Of a stretch of 62,603 nt of DNA, positions 37,342 to 46,951 are shown in pieces. Positions within the stretch are counted from its first letter, which is position 1. The number at the start of each line of letters is the position of its first letter. The notes beneath the pieces were generated by a model, which was not told where the DNA came from, did not search any database, and worked only from the letters and a program-made list of their open reading frames with translations. The stretch comes from Gammaproteobacteria bacterium. GTDB lineage: Bacteria > Pseudomonadota > Gammaproteobacteria > Pseudomonadales > Pseudohongiellaceae. The DNA is taken from positions 1 through 62,603 of the forward strand of contig VMDC01000009.1 of assembly GCA_008081045.1 (NCBI GenBank), written 5' to 3'. The translations under genes were made by a program, and so were the position numbers.

Positions 37342-37551
37342 ATGAAAGCAGATATTCACCCAAGCTACGGTGCCATCAAGGCAACCTGCAGCTGCGGCAA
37401 TGTGATCGAAACTCAGTCAACGCTCGGTAAAGATATCCTTATCGACGTCTGCTCGCAGTGCCATCCGTTTTACACCGGCAAACAGAAGATCCTCGACAGC
37501 GGCGGTCGTGTTGACCGGTTCAAGAAGCGCTTCGGTAATCGTCGCGTCTGA
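37342..37551 (+). CDS. rpmE: 50S ribosomal protein L31 (zinc-binding form)
   Basis: 69 residues starting [12 protein letters not shown], with the zinc-binding cysteines Cys16, Cys18, Cys37 and Cys40 (CSCG and CSQC) and the conserved end [14 protein letters not shown]. The four cysteines show it is the C+ form that stores zinc and is replaced by the C- paralog under zinc limitation. The frame extends 24 codons further upstream, but that part is the 5' leader. It lies next to priA as in many gammaproteobacteria, and converges with mrcA. Confidence 0.97.
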   Translation: MKADIHPSYGAIKATCSCGNVIETQSTLGKDILIDVCSQCHPFYTGKQKILDSGGRVDRFKKRFGNRRV

Positions 37552-37579
37552 CGGTTACTCGCACCGTATCGGCCCTCCG

Positions 37580-39955
37580 CTAGAAGATGATTTCGGTGGA
37601 GACCTCCTCACTGTCCTCCCCGTCGGTGTCTGTGCCCGGCAGCCCTGCTGCTGCCGGCTGAGGCGCCAGCTCTTCCCGAAAATATTCAAATATTGAATTG
37701 ACCGCGCCCGGTGTGGCCGGTGCCCCTGTTTGCTTGTCCACCAGCCGGTCGACGATGCCGTTAGGACGATTCATGGTGACTTCAGGCGTGCCGGCAAGGG
37801 CATCGCGCATGAAATCGATCCAGATCGGCACCGCTACCGTCGCGCCCTGCTCTCGCTCGCCAAGCGGCTGTGGCTGATCGAAGCCCACGAACACGGTTGT
37901 GGCGATGTCCCGGTTGAATCCGGAAAACCAGAGTTCCTGTGGTCCATTGGTTGTGCCGGTTTTCCCCATCAAGTCGCTTCGGCGCAGTTCCCGCTGCACG
38001 CGGTTGCCACTGCCTTCTTCAACCACCGAGCGCAGCATGGAGTTCATAATGAACGCAACCCGGTCATCCAGCACTCTCGGTGCCGCATTGACAGGCTGTT
38101 CAGCTTCGGCAGTCAGCTCCCCGCAGTCCGGGCAGACTACCGCAGGTCTCGCCCGGTAGAGCACGCCGTCTGCTTCTGTGCTGATCTGGTCGATAAACCA
38201 CGGGTCGACCTTGAATCCGCCGTTTGCCAGGGTCGCATAAGCCGTCACCATTTCAAGCGGTTGGACGTCGGCGCTGCCCAGCGCTACGGTCAGGTCATTG
38301 CGCGGAAAGTCCCGGGTCCGGATGCCCAACCGGTTGGCGAAGCTGAGCACTGGCTCTGAGCCCAGTTCGTCGAACAGCCGGACAGTGGGGATATTGCGGG
38401 ATTCTTTCAGCGCATGACGCAGGGTGATCGGGCCGAGGAAGTTGTTCTCATAATTGTTGGGCCGGTAGTCACCGCGGGCGAAGGGGGCATCATTGATGGT
38501 TGAGGAGGCGGAAAACCCTGCTTCCAGCGCAGCCCCATACACAAAGGGCTTGAAATTGGAGCCCGGTGGCCTCGGGGTGAGCACCCGATTCACCTGATTC
38601 CAGCGGAAATCATAGCCACCTACCAGAGCCAGAATCCGGCCGTTTTCGGGGGATACTGACACCAGCGCACCCTGTATGTCAGGCACTTGCCCCAACTCCC
38701 AGTGGTCAGTGGCCCGCTTGACCCTGATCAGATCGCCGACCTGCACGGCGTCACCGGCAACCTGTGGCGGTGGCCAGGCTTCGTTCCTGCTTCGGAACGC
38801 ATACGCCCAGCGAATGCCGTCCCAGGGCACATCGATTTCCGTGCCGTCCTTCAACAGTGCGGAGAAGGCGCTTTCCCGTACACTTGTGACAATGGCCGGC
38901 TGTTGATTTCCATAAGCCGGGACCGGCGCCAGGTGCTCCAGCCATCTAGGTGTCGGATCGCCGGCGGCGGCCGGATAGTTGGCATTGGGCCCGCGATAGC
39001 CATGGGGTTTGTCGTAGTAGTTTTCGAGGCCATTGACCAGCGCGCGATTGGCAGCGAGCTGTTTGTCCCCGTCGATACTGGTGATGACTTCAAAGCCGCG
39101 GGTGTAGGTTTCCTCCTGAAATTGTTCAAACAGCGTCTGTCTGACCATCTCGGCCACGTAGGGTGCCGGAACTTCGATATTCCGATTCCGCCGGATGGCG
39201 GTGACAGGGGCTGCATTGGCTTCATCAAATTCCGCCCGGGTAATCATGTTTTCCTTGAGCATGTTTTCAAGCCGGGTCTCCCGGCGGCTGATCGCACGCT
39301 CTGGATTGGCCAGAGGATTGCAGCTGGAAGGGCACGGCAACAGGGCCACCATCATTGCCGCTTCAGCCAGAGTCAGTTCACTGACTTCCTTGCCGTAGTA
39401 AACGAAAGCGGCTGCTCCGATTCCGTCGGCGCCGGCACCGAAGTAAATCGTGTTCAGATAGAGAGTCAGTATTTCTTCCTTGCTCAGTTCGCGCTGAATT
39501 TGCAGAGCAAAGGGTATTTCCTTGAATTTGCGCAGGTACACATTGTCGCTGTCAAAAGACAGGTTATTGGCCAGCTGCATCGTGATGGTGCTGCCACCCC
39601 CGAGACCCTGACCGGTCATAAATCCGTAGAATCCCCGCATCAGGCTCTGAAGATCGACGCCGGGGTGGGAGTAAAAGCGCACATCTTCCGTGGCGATCAG
39701 CGCATCGATCAGGCGCTGGGGGATATCCTCGTAGTTGACCGGGTCGCGGCGATTGCCTATTTCGTCTATTAACTGACCATCGGAAGTATAAATTCTGAGA
39801 GGCGTTTCGAGCTGCACATAGCGGTAGGTTTCCGCTTCCGGGAGCAACGGGGCCAGATACAGATAGGCTGCCATGGCGACCATCGTTCCGCCACTGAGGG
39901 CCGAGGCTGCCAGCAGGGCAAGCCATGAGAGAACGGATCGGTATCTGGTGGGCAC
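37580..39955 (-). CDS. mrcA: penicillin-binding protein 1A (bifunctional transglycosylase/transpeptidase)
   Basis: Class A PBP that polymerises and cross-links peptidoglycan. 791 residues: an N-terminal membrane anchor (about 10-33), then the GT51 glycosyltransferase with catalytic Glu in ALIATEDVRFYSHPGVD, GGSTITMQLANNL and RKFKEIPFALQIQRELSKEEI (in parts). A PBP1a-type OB region follows. The transpeptidase has the nucleophile motif PPGSNFKPFVYG (SxxK), SRN in LKESRNIPTV, and GKTGTTNG. It is divergent from the pilQ remnant and aroK, where pilM would normally begin. Confidence 0.95.
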   Translation of the reverse strand: MPTRYRSVLSWLALLAASALSGGTMVAMAAYLYLAPLLPEAETYRYVQLETPLRIYTSDGQLIDEIGNRRDPVNYEDIPQRLIDALIATEDVRFYSHPGVDLQSLMRGFYGFMTGQGLGGGSTITMQLANNLSFDSDNVYLRKFKEIPFALQIQRELSKEEILTLYLNTIYFGAGADGIGAAAFVYYGKEVSELTLAEAAMMVALLPCPSSCNPLANPERAISRRETRLENMLKENMITRAEFDEANAAPVTAIRRNRNIEVPAPYVAEMVRQTLFEQFQEETYTRGFEVITSIDGDKQLAANRALVNGLENYYDKPHGYRGPNANYPAAAGDPTPRWLEHLAPVPAYGNQQPAIVTSVRESAFSALLKDGTEIDVPWDGIRWAYAFRSRNEAWPPPQVAGDAVQVGDLIRVKRATDHWELGQVPDIQGALVSVSPENGRILALVGGYDFRWNQVNRVLTPRPPGSNFKPFVYGAALEAGFSASSTINDAPFARGDYRPNNYENNFLGPITLRHALKESRNIPTVRLFDELGSEPVLSFANRLGIRTRDFPRNDLTVALGSADVQPLEMVTAYATLANGGFKVDPWFIDQISTEADGVLYRARPAVVCPDCGELTAEAEQPVNAAPRVLDDRVAFIMNSMLRSVVEEGSGNRVQRELRRSDLMGKTGTTNGPQELWFSGFNRDIATTVFVGFDQPQPLGEREQGATVAVPIWIDFMRDALAGTPEVTMNRPNGIVDRLVDKQTGAPATPGAVNSIFEYFREELAPQPAAAGLPGTDTDGEDSEEVSTEIIF

Positions 39956-40314
39956 GGGGCTGACACCTCAGAGCAGGAAAAAACAGTCAGCGTGGCTACA
40001 GAAAATCGGTAGCCTGCCCCGCGGAGTATACACCGGCGGCACGAATATTCCGTTAAAATCGGTGTGTCCGGTGGCGCTTGATCGACCTGTCGGGCGTTAT
40101 CGACCAGCCCGGCCCGGCCGGCGCGTCCGGTCCGGAGGCTGCGCCTGACAACCAGCCGTGGGGTGCTGAGGCAGATATCTGATAATGTATTGAAAACTCT
40201 AGCAATGTTATTTGCGGCCGATAGTGACAGTGGGAGTCTAATGATTTCGCCGAAAACTGTGCTAAGCTGTTGTTTAAAAGAATAATTCTGGGGAAAAGAC
40301 GGGGTTTCAGGTCG
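39956..40314. other. 359-base gap where pilMNOP and most of pilQ would be expected
   Basis: No pilM, pilN, pilO or pilP coding sequence is recognisable. The left part (40060-40150) is very GC-rich. The right part (40175-40290) is AT-rich and could hold a promoter for aroK-aroB-damX, though no spaced -35/-10 pair is clear. A possible mrcA -10 (TATACT, minus) is at 40025-40030. It joins directly to the 3' end of pilQ. Confidence 0.6.
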
Positions 40315-40644
40315 ACATTACAGGTGACACCGCAAATTACGCCCGATGGCCGGATCAACATGCAGCTGGAAATCCGTCAGGACTCGGTCGCGGCAGGCTC
40401 AAGCGATATTCCGGCAATTAACACCAACACGGTCTCTACGACGGCACTGGTGAACAATGGCGAAACCATTGTCCTGGGCGGCGTGTTCAGGGAAGAGAAC
40501 ACAGTCATTGAGTCCAAAACCCCCTGGCTGGGAGATCTTCCCTACGTCGGCAACCTGTTCAAGCGTACGTCTCGGGAGAGCCGGCGTACCGAACTGTTGA
40601 TTTTCATCACGCCGAAAATCATTGCCGATATCGCACTGCGCTGA
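40270..40644 (+). pseudogene. pilQ: C-terminal remnant of the type IV pilus secretin PilQ
   Basis: From about 40315 the frame reads TLQVTPQITPDGRINMQLEI, STTALVNNGETIVLGGVFRE, PWLGDLPYVGNLFKR and TELLIFITPKII, which are the last secretin motifs of PilQ. About 110 of the usual ~700 residues remain. The first 15 codons (MFKRIILGKRRGF...) have no secretin match. There is no signal peptide, no AMIN or N-domain and no beta-barrel. pilM, N, O and P are also gone, while mrcA on the left and aroK-aroB-damX on the right keep their usual places. The stub cannot form a pore. Confidence 0.85.
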
Positions 40645-40749
40645 TTCATGTCCGGGTCGGCGCAGCCGCCCGCTGAGCTCTGCCGCAACATAGCATGTAA
40701 GGTTTTATTGGGAGAGGCGACCTGAAGCACCGGGGCGCTGAGCTGGACT

Positions 40750-41286
40750 ATGGATTACTCGGGTAACGTATTTCTGGTGGGCCCGATGGGTGTCGGTAAA
40801 ACAACCATCGGGCGCGCTCTGGCCGAGCGGATGAAACTGGACTTTTTCGATTCGGATCAGGAGATTGAAGCGGCCACCGGCGCAGATATTCCCTGGATTT
40901 TTGACGTTGAAGGCGAACAGGGGTTCAGACAACGCGAAGTCAAAATGATCAACCTGCTCTCCGGGCGTAAAAACATTGTTTTAGCGACCGGCGGGGGTGC
41001 TGTCCTCGACAAAAAAAATCGCAAACGGCTGAAGAAACGCGGATTGGTGGTTTATTTGCGCGCGAGTATCAAACAGCAGATTGACCGGACCGCGCGCGAC
41101 AGACATCGACCGCTGCTGCAAAATGGAAATCCCGAGCAGACAATCAAGGATTTGATGGTGGTACGTGAGCCACTTTATCTCGAGGTTGCTGATGTGGTGG
41201 TAGACACCAATCGACGAAACCCCAAAAGCGTGAGCAATGAGATAATCAAGCAGATCAAAATCCACCAGCAATCTTCAGGTTCATGA
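40750..41286 (+). CDS. aroK: shikimate kinase
   Basis: Phosphorylates shikimate in the chorismate pathway. 178 residues: Walker A VGPMGVGKTTIGRALA (10-25), shikimate-binding DFFDSDQEIEAATG and GEQGFRQRE with its Arg, ATGGGAVL, and the lid arginine in RDRHRPLL. It begins 106 bases after the pilQ stub and is followed by aroB in the conserved order. Confidence 0.96.
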   Translation: MDYSGNVFLVGPMGVGKTTIGRALAERMKLDFFDSDQEIEAATGADIPWIFDVEGEQGFRQREVKMINLLSGRKNIVLATGGGAVLDKKNRKRLKKRGLVVYLRASIKQQIDRTARDRHRPLLQNGNPEQTIKDLMVVREPLYLEVADVVVDTNRRNPKSVSNEIIKQIKIHQQSSGS

Positions 41287-41352
41287 TTCTGTGACTGCCC
41301 GTAACATTGACTGCAAGGTTTTTCCGTCGACCGGCGAGAGGCTCAAGACACT

Positions 41353-42444
41353 GTGGAAACATTAAACGTCGACTTGGGTGAGCGTAGCTACCCGATCTTC
41401 ATCGGGCCTGGTCTGTTGAAAGAAGCAGACCGGCTTCGTCCGTATTTAGGACAAGGGCGGGCAGTGATAATCAGTAACGATACTGTCGCACCGCTTTATC
41501 TTGATCAGCTGAAGCAAACCCTGGGCGAGCGCTATGGCGGGGAAATCATTCTGCCGGACGGTGAGACCCATAAAACTCTTGGCACTGTCTCTCAAATTTA
41601 TGACTGGCTGCTGAAGGCCAAGGCAGACCGGCAAACCACACTGGTTGCTCTGGGCGGCGGTGTGATCGGAGATATCACGGGCTTCGCGGCGGCAACCTAC
41701 CAGCGTGGCATCAATTTCATCCAGATACCGACCACATTGCTTGCTCAGGTTGATTCATCGGTTGGTGGTAAGACCGGGGTGAACCACCCGCTCGGTAAAA
41801 ACATGATCGGGGCGTTTTATCAGCCCGGATGCGTCCTGATTGATACTGAGGTGCTGGTGACTCTGCCGGAAAGAGAGATCAAAGCCGGCCTGGCAGAGGT
41901 AATCAAGTACGGGTTGATTAATCAGCCAGACTTTCTCAACTGGCTGACAAACCATGCGGCGGACATACTGGCTCTGGATAACGCAAAGCTGACCGAGACG
42001 ATTCGGATTTGCTGTCAGGCTAAAGCAGATATTGTCGCCGCGGACGAAAGGGAAGCCGGACTGCGGGCGCTGCTGAATCTGGGCCACACGTTTGGTCATG
42101 CGATTGAGACGGCGAGCGGCTACGGAAACCTGTTACACGGCGAGACTGTTGCCATGGGTATGGTAATGGCAGCTGACTTGTCCCGACGCCTTGGTCTGCT
42201 CAGCGCTGAGCAGGCTGCGAGAGTGCGTGACATACTGGAGAACGACTTCTCCATGCCGGTCATTCCCCCCGCGCAAATCAGTGCCGAAGACTATCTGGAG
42301 CTGATGTCTTCCGATAAAAAAGCGGAGCAGGGAAAAATACGATTTATTCTGCTGAAAGCCCTCGGCAGCGCCGTTCTGACAGGCGATGTGCCTCCGGATC
42401 TGCTCAGAGAAACTCTGACAGCGGGTGACGCACTTTGCCGTTAA
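41353..42444 (+). CDS. aroB: 3-dehydroquinate synthase
   Basis: Converts DAHP to 3-dehydroquinate using NAD and zinc. 363 residues with a GTG start preceded by GAGAGG. Motifs: GDGE-like PDGETHKTLGTV, NAD-binding ALGGGVIGDITGFAAATYQRGI, QIPTTLLAQVDSSVGGKTGVN and the zinc-binding LNLGHTFGHAIE. The gene follows aroK by 66 bases and precedes damX by 14. Confidence 0.97.
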   Translation: METLNVDLGERSYPIFIGPGLLKEADRLRPYLGQGRAVIISNDTVAPLYLDQLKQTLGERYGGEIILPDGETHKTLGTVSQIYDWLLKAKADRQTTLVALGGGVIGDITGFAAATYQRGINFIQIPTTLLAQVDSSVGGKTGVNHPLGKNMIGAFYQPGCVLIDTEVLVTLPEREIKAGLAEVIKYGLINQPDFLNWLTNHAADILALDNAKLTETIRICCQAKADIVAADEREAGLRALLNLGHTFGHAIETASGYGNLLHGETVAMGMVMAADLSRRLGLLSAEQAARVRDILENDFSMPVIPPAQISAEDYLELMSSDKKAEQGKIRFILLKALGSAVLTGDVPPDLLRETLTAGDALCR

Positions 42445-42458
42445 GTGCTTGATAGGCC

Positions 42459-43925
42459 ATGAGCATGACCAGACAGTATCCGCAAATTCTGGGTTTGAAA
42501 TCTGACCCGTTCATGCTGCGGTCAAAGCCGACCGGCTATTTCTCCGGGGCTGGCCGTGGCGTGCTCCTGCAGGGGCTGAGTGAATGCATCAGGCGCGGCG
42601 ATTCTGCCTCGATTGTCATCGGGCCTCTCGGGAGCGGCAAGAGCGTGTTGAGCCACGAGCTGCAGCGCCATTTCCGGGACGAAGCCACTGTTCTGGTAGT
42701 TCAGGCCGGGCTGTTCATGAATCAGGCACAATTTCTGGATGCGGTGCTGGAGCAGGTTCCGGTCGGTGCTTCTTCTCCGGCGGTGGCTGACATCGTCACT
42801 GATCTGGTCCGCTACGCAGAGCGCCAGATCGCCCCGCAACGGCTGATTCTGGTTATTGATGATGCCCATGAGCTGGCCAAGGAGGTATTTGAACTCATCG
42901 CGCAGATGATGACACAGCTCCGGCCAGACAGTTTCCATGTCAGCTTTCTCGGCGAAAGACAGCTGCTCGGCATTCTGGACCGGACGATAAACCTTGCGGG
43001 GGTCAGGCAGTTTGAATTTGAGCCATTTACCACAGAGGATCTCAGCAACTACGTCCAACACAAGCTGGTGACAGCAGGCTACCAGGGAGAGCTGCCGGTA
43101 TCTGCGGCCAAGCTCAGCCGGATCGGTGTTCAGGCCGGCGGCATACCCGGCGCCATGACCGGCGCGCTGGCGGACCTGATCGAGGAAGAAGTGGCTGGCG
43201 GCACGCCCTTGCCGTCACTGGGCGCGGCGCTCCGGCTCAGCAGTCGCTACTGGGTGGCCGCAGGATGCCTGACGGTTGTGGTACTGCTGGTCTGGTTGTT
43301 CGGAGACCAACCTGCACCGCAAGCCGGTGATCTTCGGATGAGCGATGCGACGAATACCGGAGCGTCGTCTCGCCAGCAGCTTACCGTTGCCTCCCGGCCG
43401 CTGTCTGCGCCGGCCACCGCGGCAGAGGACAGTGTTGGGCAGAGCGCAGAGTTCCGGGCTTCAGCGCCGGCACTGGCAGCAGCTGCGCCTGCCCCGAGCA
43501 TCACGGTCGATGCGCAGGGGGTAATCTCGAATCGCACGGCCCCGCCTGATGACCCGATTGCGCCGCCGCCTGAGGCGGCGGAGCGAGATCTGGAATCTCT
43601 GATCGCCGAGCTGTCTGAGTCGAGTCCGGATGTGTCGAGTGCAGCGCTGCGTCTGGCACCGGAGGACTTCACGATCCAGCTCATGGGGTCCCGGTCGGAA
43701 CAGGGCGTGATTGATTTCCTGGAGGGTGCAGAATTGCCATTCGCCAGTGGCTATTTTGAAACGCGTTATCAGGGAGGGCCATGGTTCGTAGCGGTTACCG
43801 GCGGCTTCAGCAGTCGCGAAGCAGCCAATGCGGGCCTGGCAAGTTTGTCTCCAGCAATCCGCGAGCTGCAACCCTGGGCTCGTCCGGCCAGTCAATTACC
43901 CTCCCTGATCAAGCGGCTGCGATAA
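42459..43925 (+). CDS. damX: DamX-like SPOR-domain protein with an ExeA-type ATPase domain
   Basis: 488 residues: an N-terminal AAA domain opening ILGLKSDPFML, Walker A GPLGSGKS (55-62) and Walker B LILVIDDAHELA. A membrane helix (about 264-282, YWVAAGCLTVVVLLVWLFG), a Pro/Ala/Ser-rich periplasmic linker, and a C-terminal SPOR domain (about 408-484, FTIQLMGSRSEQGVIDFLE, then GGPWFVAVTGGFSSREAANAG) follow. DamX is a septal-ring protein that binds denuded glycan at division. Position after aroB is canonical. It shares its ATPase domain family with the orphan gene at 14808. Confidence 0.88.
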   Translation: MSMTRQYPQILGLKSDPFMLRSKPTGYFSGAGRGVLLQGLSECIRRGDSASIVIGPLGSGKSVLSHELQRHFRDEATVLVVQAGLFMNQAQFLDAVLEQVPVGASSPAVADIVTDLVRYAERQIAPQRLILVIDDAHELAKEVFELIAQMMTQLRPDSFHVSFLGERQLLGILDRTINLAGVRQFEFEPFTTEDLSNYVQHKLVTAGYQGELPVSAAKLSRIGVQAGGIPGAMTGALADLIEEEVAGGTPLPSLGAALRLSSRYWVAAGCLTVVVLLVWLFGDQPAPQAGDLRMSDATNTGASSRQQLTVASRPLSAPATAAEDSVGQSAEFRASAPALAAAAPAPSITVDAQGVISNRTAPPDDPIAPPPEAAERDLESLIAELSESSPDVSSAALRLAPEDFTIQLMGSRSEQGVIDFLEGAELPFASGYFETRYQGGPWFVAVTGGFSSREAANAGLASLSPAIRELQPWARPASQLPSLIKRLR

Positions 43926-43946
43926 CCCTCTCTGCTGCCGCCTGCG

Positions 43947-43975
43947 TTGGTGTCTGATGATCGCTCGTGTATCAT
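43947..43975 (+). promoter_or_regulatory. candidate sigma70 promoter of hemE
   Basis: TTGGTG, a 17-base spacer and TATCAT, 39 bases before the hemE ATG. Spacing is ideal, hexamers moderate. Confidence 0.5.
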
Positions 43976-44013
43976 CGCACTCCTTTGCACTGACTTTGGC
44001 TTGACAGTCCCCC

Positions 44014-45060
44014 ATGAACGATCGCTTTTTGCGTGCCCTACTGAAGCAGCCTGTGGATCGCACTCCGGTATGGATGATGCGACAGGCCGGCAGATATTTG
44101 CCTGAGTATCGAGCCACCCGCAAGCAGGCAGGCAGTTTTCTGGATCTCTGCAAGAACCCGGAACTCGCCTGTGAAGTAACGATGCAGCCGCTGCGTCGCT
44201 ACGACTTTGATGCGGCGATCCTCTTCTCCGATATTCTGACAATCCCCGATGCCTTCGGTCAGGGGCTGTATTTTGAAGAGGGTGAAGGGCCCAGATTCCG
44301 GAAGGTGATTCGCACGCCGGCGGATGTGGAGTCACTGCCTGAGGTGTCCATGACCCGCGAGCTGTCTTATGTCTATGCAGCTGTTGCCCGTATCAGGGAG
44401 GAGCTGGCCGGTAAGGTGCCCTTGATCGGGTTTTCCGGCAGCCCCTGGACTCTTGCCACGTATATGATTGAGGGTGGCGGCAGCAAGGATTTTCGGATCG
44501 CCAAACAATTTCTCTACAATCACCCGGAGGCAATGCACCTGCTGCTCGGGCGGCTAGCCGATGCGGTGACCGAATACCTTTCAGCACAAATTGAGGCTGG
44601 CGCCCAGGCCGTGCAAATTTTTGATACCTGGGGCGGAATTCTGACTCCTCCGGCCTACCGGGAATATTCGCTGCATTACATGCAGCGTATTGTCGAGGGC
44701 CTTAAGCAGGAAGGGAAACCTGATTCTGTGCCGGTCATTTTGTTTACGAAGAATGGCGGGCAATGGCTTGAAGCCATTGCTGACACCGGTTGTCATGCTG
44801 TGGGTCTGGACTGGACCACCGACATTCAGGGGGCACGGGCACGAGTCGGGGACAAGGTTGCGCTGCAGGGAAACATGGATCCCTCCATTTTGTATGCGCA
44901 GCCTGAGGTAATCCGGGCAGAAGTCCAGCGCATCCTCAGAGACTACGGGCCGGGCCCCGGGCATGTCTTCAATCTCGGGCACGGCATCACTCCGGGTGTC
45001 GACCCCGAGCATGTGGCCGTGTTTGTTCAGGCCGTGCACGAATTTTCCACTGCTGAGTAG
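44014..45060 (+). CDS. hemE: uroporphyrinogen decarboxylase
   Basis: Removes four carboxyl groups from uroporphyrinogen III in haem synthesis. 348 residues with the family signature [19 protein letters not shown] (catalytic Arg pair), the catalytic Asp in [32 protein letters not shown], and the C-terminal [13 protein letters not shown]. It is downstream of damX, a common arrangement, and followed 15 bases later by folK. Confidence 0.97.
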   Translation: MNDRFLRALLKQPVDRTPVWMMRQAGRYLPEYRATRKQAGSFLDLCKNPELACEVTMQPLRRYDFDAAILFSDILTIPDAFGQGLYFEEGEGPRFRKVIRTPADVESLPEVSMTRELSYVYAAVARIREELAGKVPLIGFSGSPWTLATYMIEGGGSKDFRIAKQFLYNHPEAMHLLLGRLADAVTEYLSAQIEAGAQAVQIFDTWGGILTPPAYREYSLHYMQRIVEGLKQEGKPDSVPVILFTKNGGQWLEAIADTGCHAVGLDWTTDIQGARARVGDKVALQGNMDPSILYAQPEVIRAEVQRILRDYGPGPGHVFNLGHGITPGVDPEHVAVFVQAVHEFSTAE

Positions 45061-45075
45061 TCGGTCAGCCCTGCT

Positions 45076-45582
45076 ATGGATGTCTGGGTCGGCCTTGGAA
45101 GTAATTTGGCATCTGAATTCGGCCCTCCGCAGGAGATTGTCCGGCGCGCGCTCGCTGAGCTGGACACGCTACGCGGTCATGACTTGTCAAGGTCATCTCT
45201 GTTCTGCAGCACGCCGGTTGACTGCCCGCCGGGCTCTCCTGATTTCGTGAACGCTGTGGTCCGGATAGATGTGGAGGAACGCATTCGCCCTGAGGATTTT
45301 CTCAAGAGCCTTCAGGCCATGGAAAAGCACTTTGGTCGCGTCCGAGACGGCAACAGAAACGCGGCCCGTACACTCGACCTTGATCTGATTTGCTGGGGGC
45401 GCCTGATACTTGATCAGCCGGGATTGCAGCTTCCCCATCCCCGTGCTCACCAACGCGCCTTTGTCCTTGCGCCGATGGCAGAGATCGATGCCGACTTCCG
45501 ATTGCCCGGATTTGATCAAACCGTTGCTCAGCAGTTGGCATCGCTTGGTGGCGATGTCGGAGTCAAGCGTCTGGTGTCTTGA
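45076..45582 (+). CDS. folK: HPPK (2-amino-4-hydroxy-6-hydroxymethyldihydropteridine pyrophosphokinase)
   Basis: Transfers pyrophosphate to the pterin in folate synthesis. 168 residues: WVGLGSNLASEFGPP, FVNAVVRIDVE, EKHFGRVRDGNRNAARTLDLDLICWG (in parts, with the pyrophosphate-binding RxNAARTLDLDL signature) and LPHPRAHQRAFVLAPMAEI. It follows hemE by 15 bases. Other pterin genes (folB, folP) are not adjacent; folP is at 58.9 kb. Confidence 0.94.
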   Translation: MDVWVGLGSNLASEFGPPQEIVRRALAELDTLRGHDLSRSSLFCSTPVDCPPGSPDFVNAVVRIDVEERIRPEDFLKSLQAMEKHFGRVRDGNRNAARTLDLDLICWGRLILDQPGLQLPHPRAHQRAFVLAPMAEIDADFRLPGFDQTVAQQLASLGGDVGVKRLVS

Positions 45583-45959
45583 TCATCAGAGGCGTATCAG
45601 TAGCTGGCTGCCGTGCCAGCGCCTCTGAAATATGGCGAAATTGCCAGAATTCAGCGACATTTCCTGACACAAATTCATGTGCAAGTTGGACCTTTAGTGG
45701 TATTCTGACGATGCGGTTAATGCGCCTGTGTAATTGGCCAGCCGGTTGGGCCCGGTCAGGCAGCCAGAATTGCCGGAATTAACAGTTGGCCAATGACCGC
45801 GGAACTTACGGAAGTCTTGCAGAATGCCTGCCTCGCTGATTGCCGAGAGTAAATAAGGGTTGCAAAGCAGTGAGTGCGGCGCAGCTCTGAGTCGGGATTG
45901 GATTGGACGCCCCCGAAAGCGCATTAAAATAACAACGGCGGAACCGAATCGAACGCACC
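45583..45959. other. 377-base gap without a gene
   Basis: Contains several short near-repeats around TTGGCCA and GCCAGAATT (45640-45800) but no ORF of note and no clear promoter or terminator. It ends at the start of the TonB-receptor-like gene. Confidence 0.4.
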
Positions 45960-46859
45960 ATGAATTCTTGCTTGAAAAACATCCGGACACGAATACTCTG
46001 CCTCGCCCTGTGCGCGGGCGGGTTTGTGTCGGCGGCCGCGCAGGACGTCAACGAGGCCCAGTTAAGCAGTTTTCGCGTGGACCCGGCCTCGGTGTTGAGT
46101 ACGGCCGTGCCGGTTATCGAGTTGTCCCGCAATGTCGAGGCTCAGGATTTTGAAGGCGCTCTGGTCGAAGAGGCGCTGAATTTTAATCTCGGGGTCAAAA
46201 TCACGCCCGTTGCCGGGCTGAATCTGCAGGCGGATGCGTGGCGTCAGGAGATTTCAGATGCGCCGGCCGTGACGCTCAACACGGGCGCGCAAAAGGCAAT
46301 GCCAAATCTGTACCTAAAAGAGTCTGCGATAAATGAATTCAACATTCAGTCACCGCTGTTAGGGTCTCAGCTTGAGCGCAATGGGTTCGATCTCGGCGCT
46401 TCCTACATGTGGGACACGAACCGGTTCGGGCAGTTTACTCTCAGCACCAAAGCGACTTATGTGCAGGACGCCGAGAACCGCGGTTCTCTGCTTGATTTGC
46501 TGAACAGTGAGAGTGCGGCTCTGGAAGATCGCGTAGTCAGCCCGGAGCTCCAGAGCAGTCTCATGCTGACTTGGCAACTGGGTAATCATACGGCGAGCGC
46601 GATCACTAACTACTTCGACTCCTTTAAGGATCTCAGCGAACTTGACCTTGATGAAATCAACGCGTTGGTGGACGACATCACCACGATCGATCTTCAGTAC
46701 GGGTACAGTGTTGAGACCGGCTCCAACAACAGGGCAATTATCTCGTTCGGGATTCGCAATATCTTCGACGAAAAAACTGCCCAGATACTCAATTCCTCCA
46801 CGCGTGTGCTTGACCAGAACGGCCGCGTTGCCTACGGCTCCATCAAGTACCAATTCTGA
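45960..46859 (+). CDS. miniature TonB-dependent-receptor-like outer-membrane protein
   Basis: 299 residues. A signal peptide (ILCLALCAGGFVSAAA, likely cut before QDVNEAQ) is followed by about 60 residues of unclear type. The rest resembles the last strands of a TonB-dependent receptor barrel: ALNFNLGVKITPVAGLNLQADAW, then FGQFTLSTKATYVQD, LQSSLMLTWQLGNHTASAITNYF, and the C-terminus SFGIRNIFDEKT with a final Phe (YQF). There is no plug or TonB box and only about a third of a normal barrel. This could be a receptor shortened by an internal deletion but still secreted, or a small barrel family. Function unknown. Confidence 0.65.
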   Translation: MNSCLKNIRTRILCLALCAGGFVSAAAQDVNEAQLSSFRVDPASVLSTAVPVIELSRNVEAQDFEGALVEEALNFNLGVKITPVAGLNLQADAWRQEISDAPAVTLNTGAQKAMPNLYLKESAINEFNIQSPLLGSQLERNGFDLGASYMWDTNRFGQFTLSTKATYVQDAENRGSLLDLLNSESAALEDRVVSPELQSSLMLTWQLGNHTASAITNYFDSFKDLSELDLDEINALVDDITTIDLQYGYSVETGSNNRAIISFGIRNIFDEKTAQILNSSTRVLDQNGRVAYGSIKYQF

Positions 46860-46951
46860 GACATCCCTGCAGCGGCAGCGCACGAGGCTTCCCCCGCGGT
46901 GAAGGCTCGTTGAAGCCGGCATTGCGTGCGTCCAAGTGCTGATCGGTTCCG

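Noticed and set aside
38687..39772. 361-residue ORF antisense to mrcA
   Set aside because: mrcA on the other strand has all PBP1a motifs. The antisense frame has no recognisable domain; long antisense ORFs are expected in GC-rich DNA.
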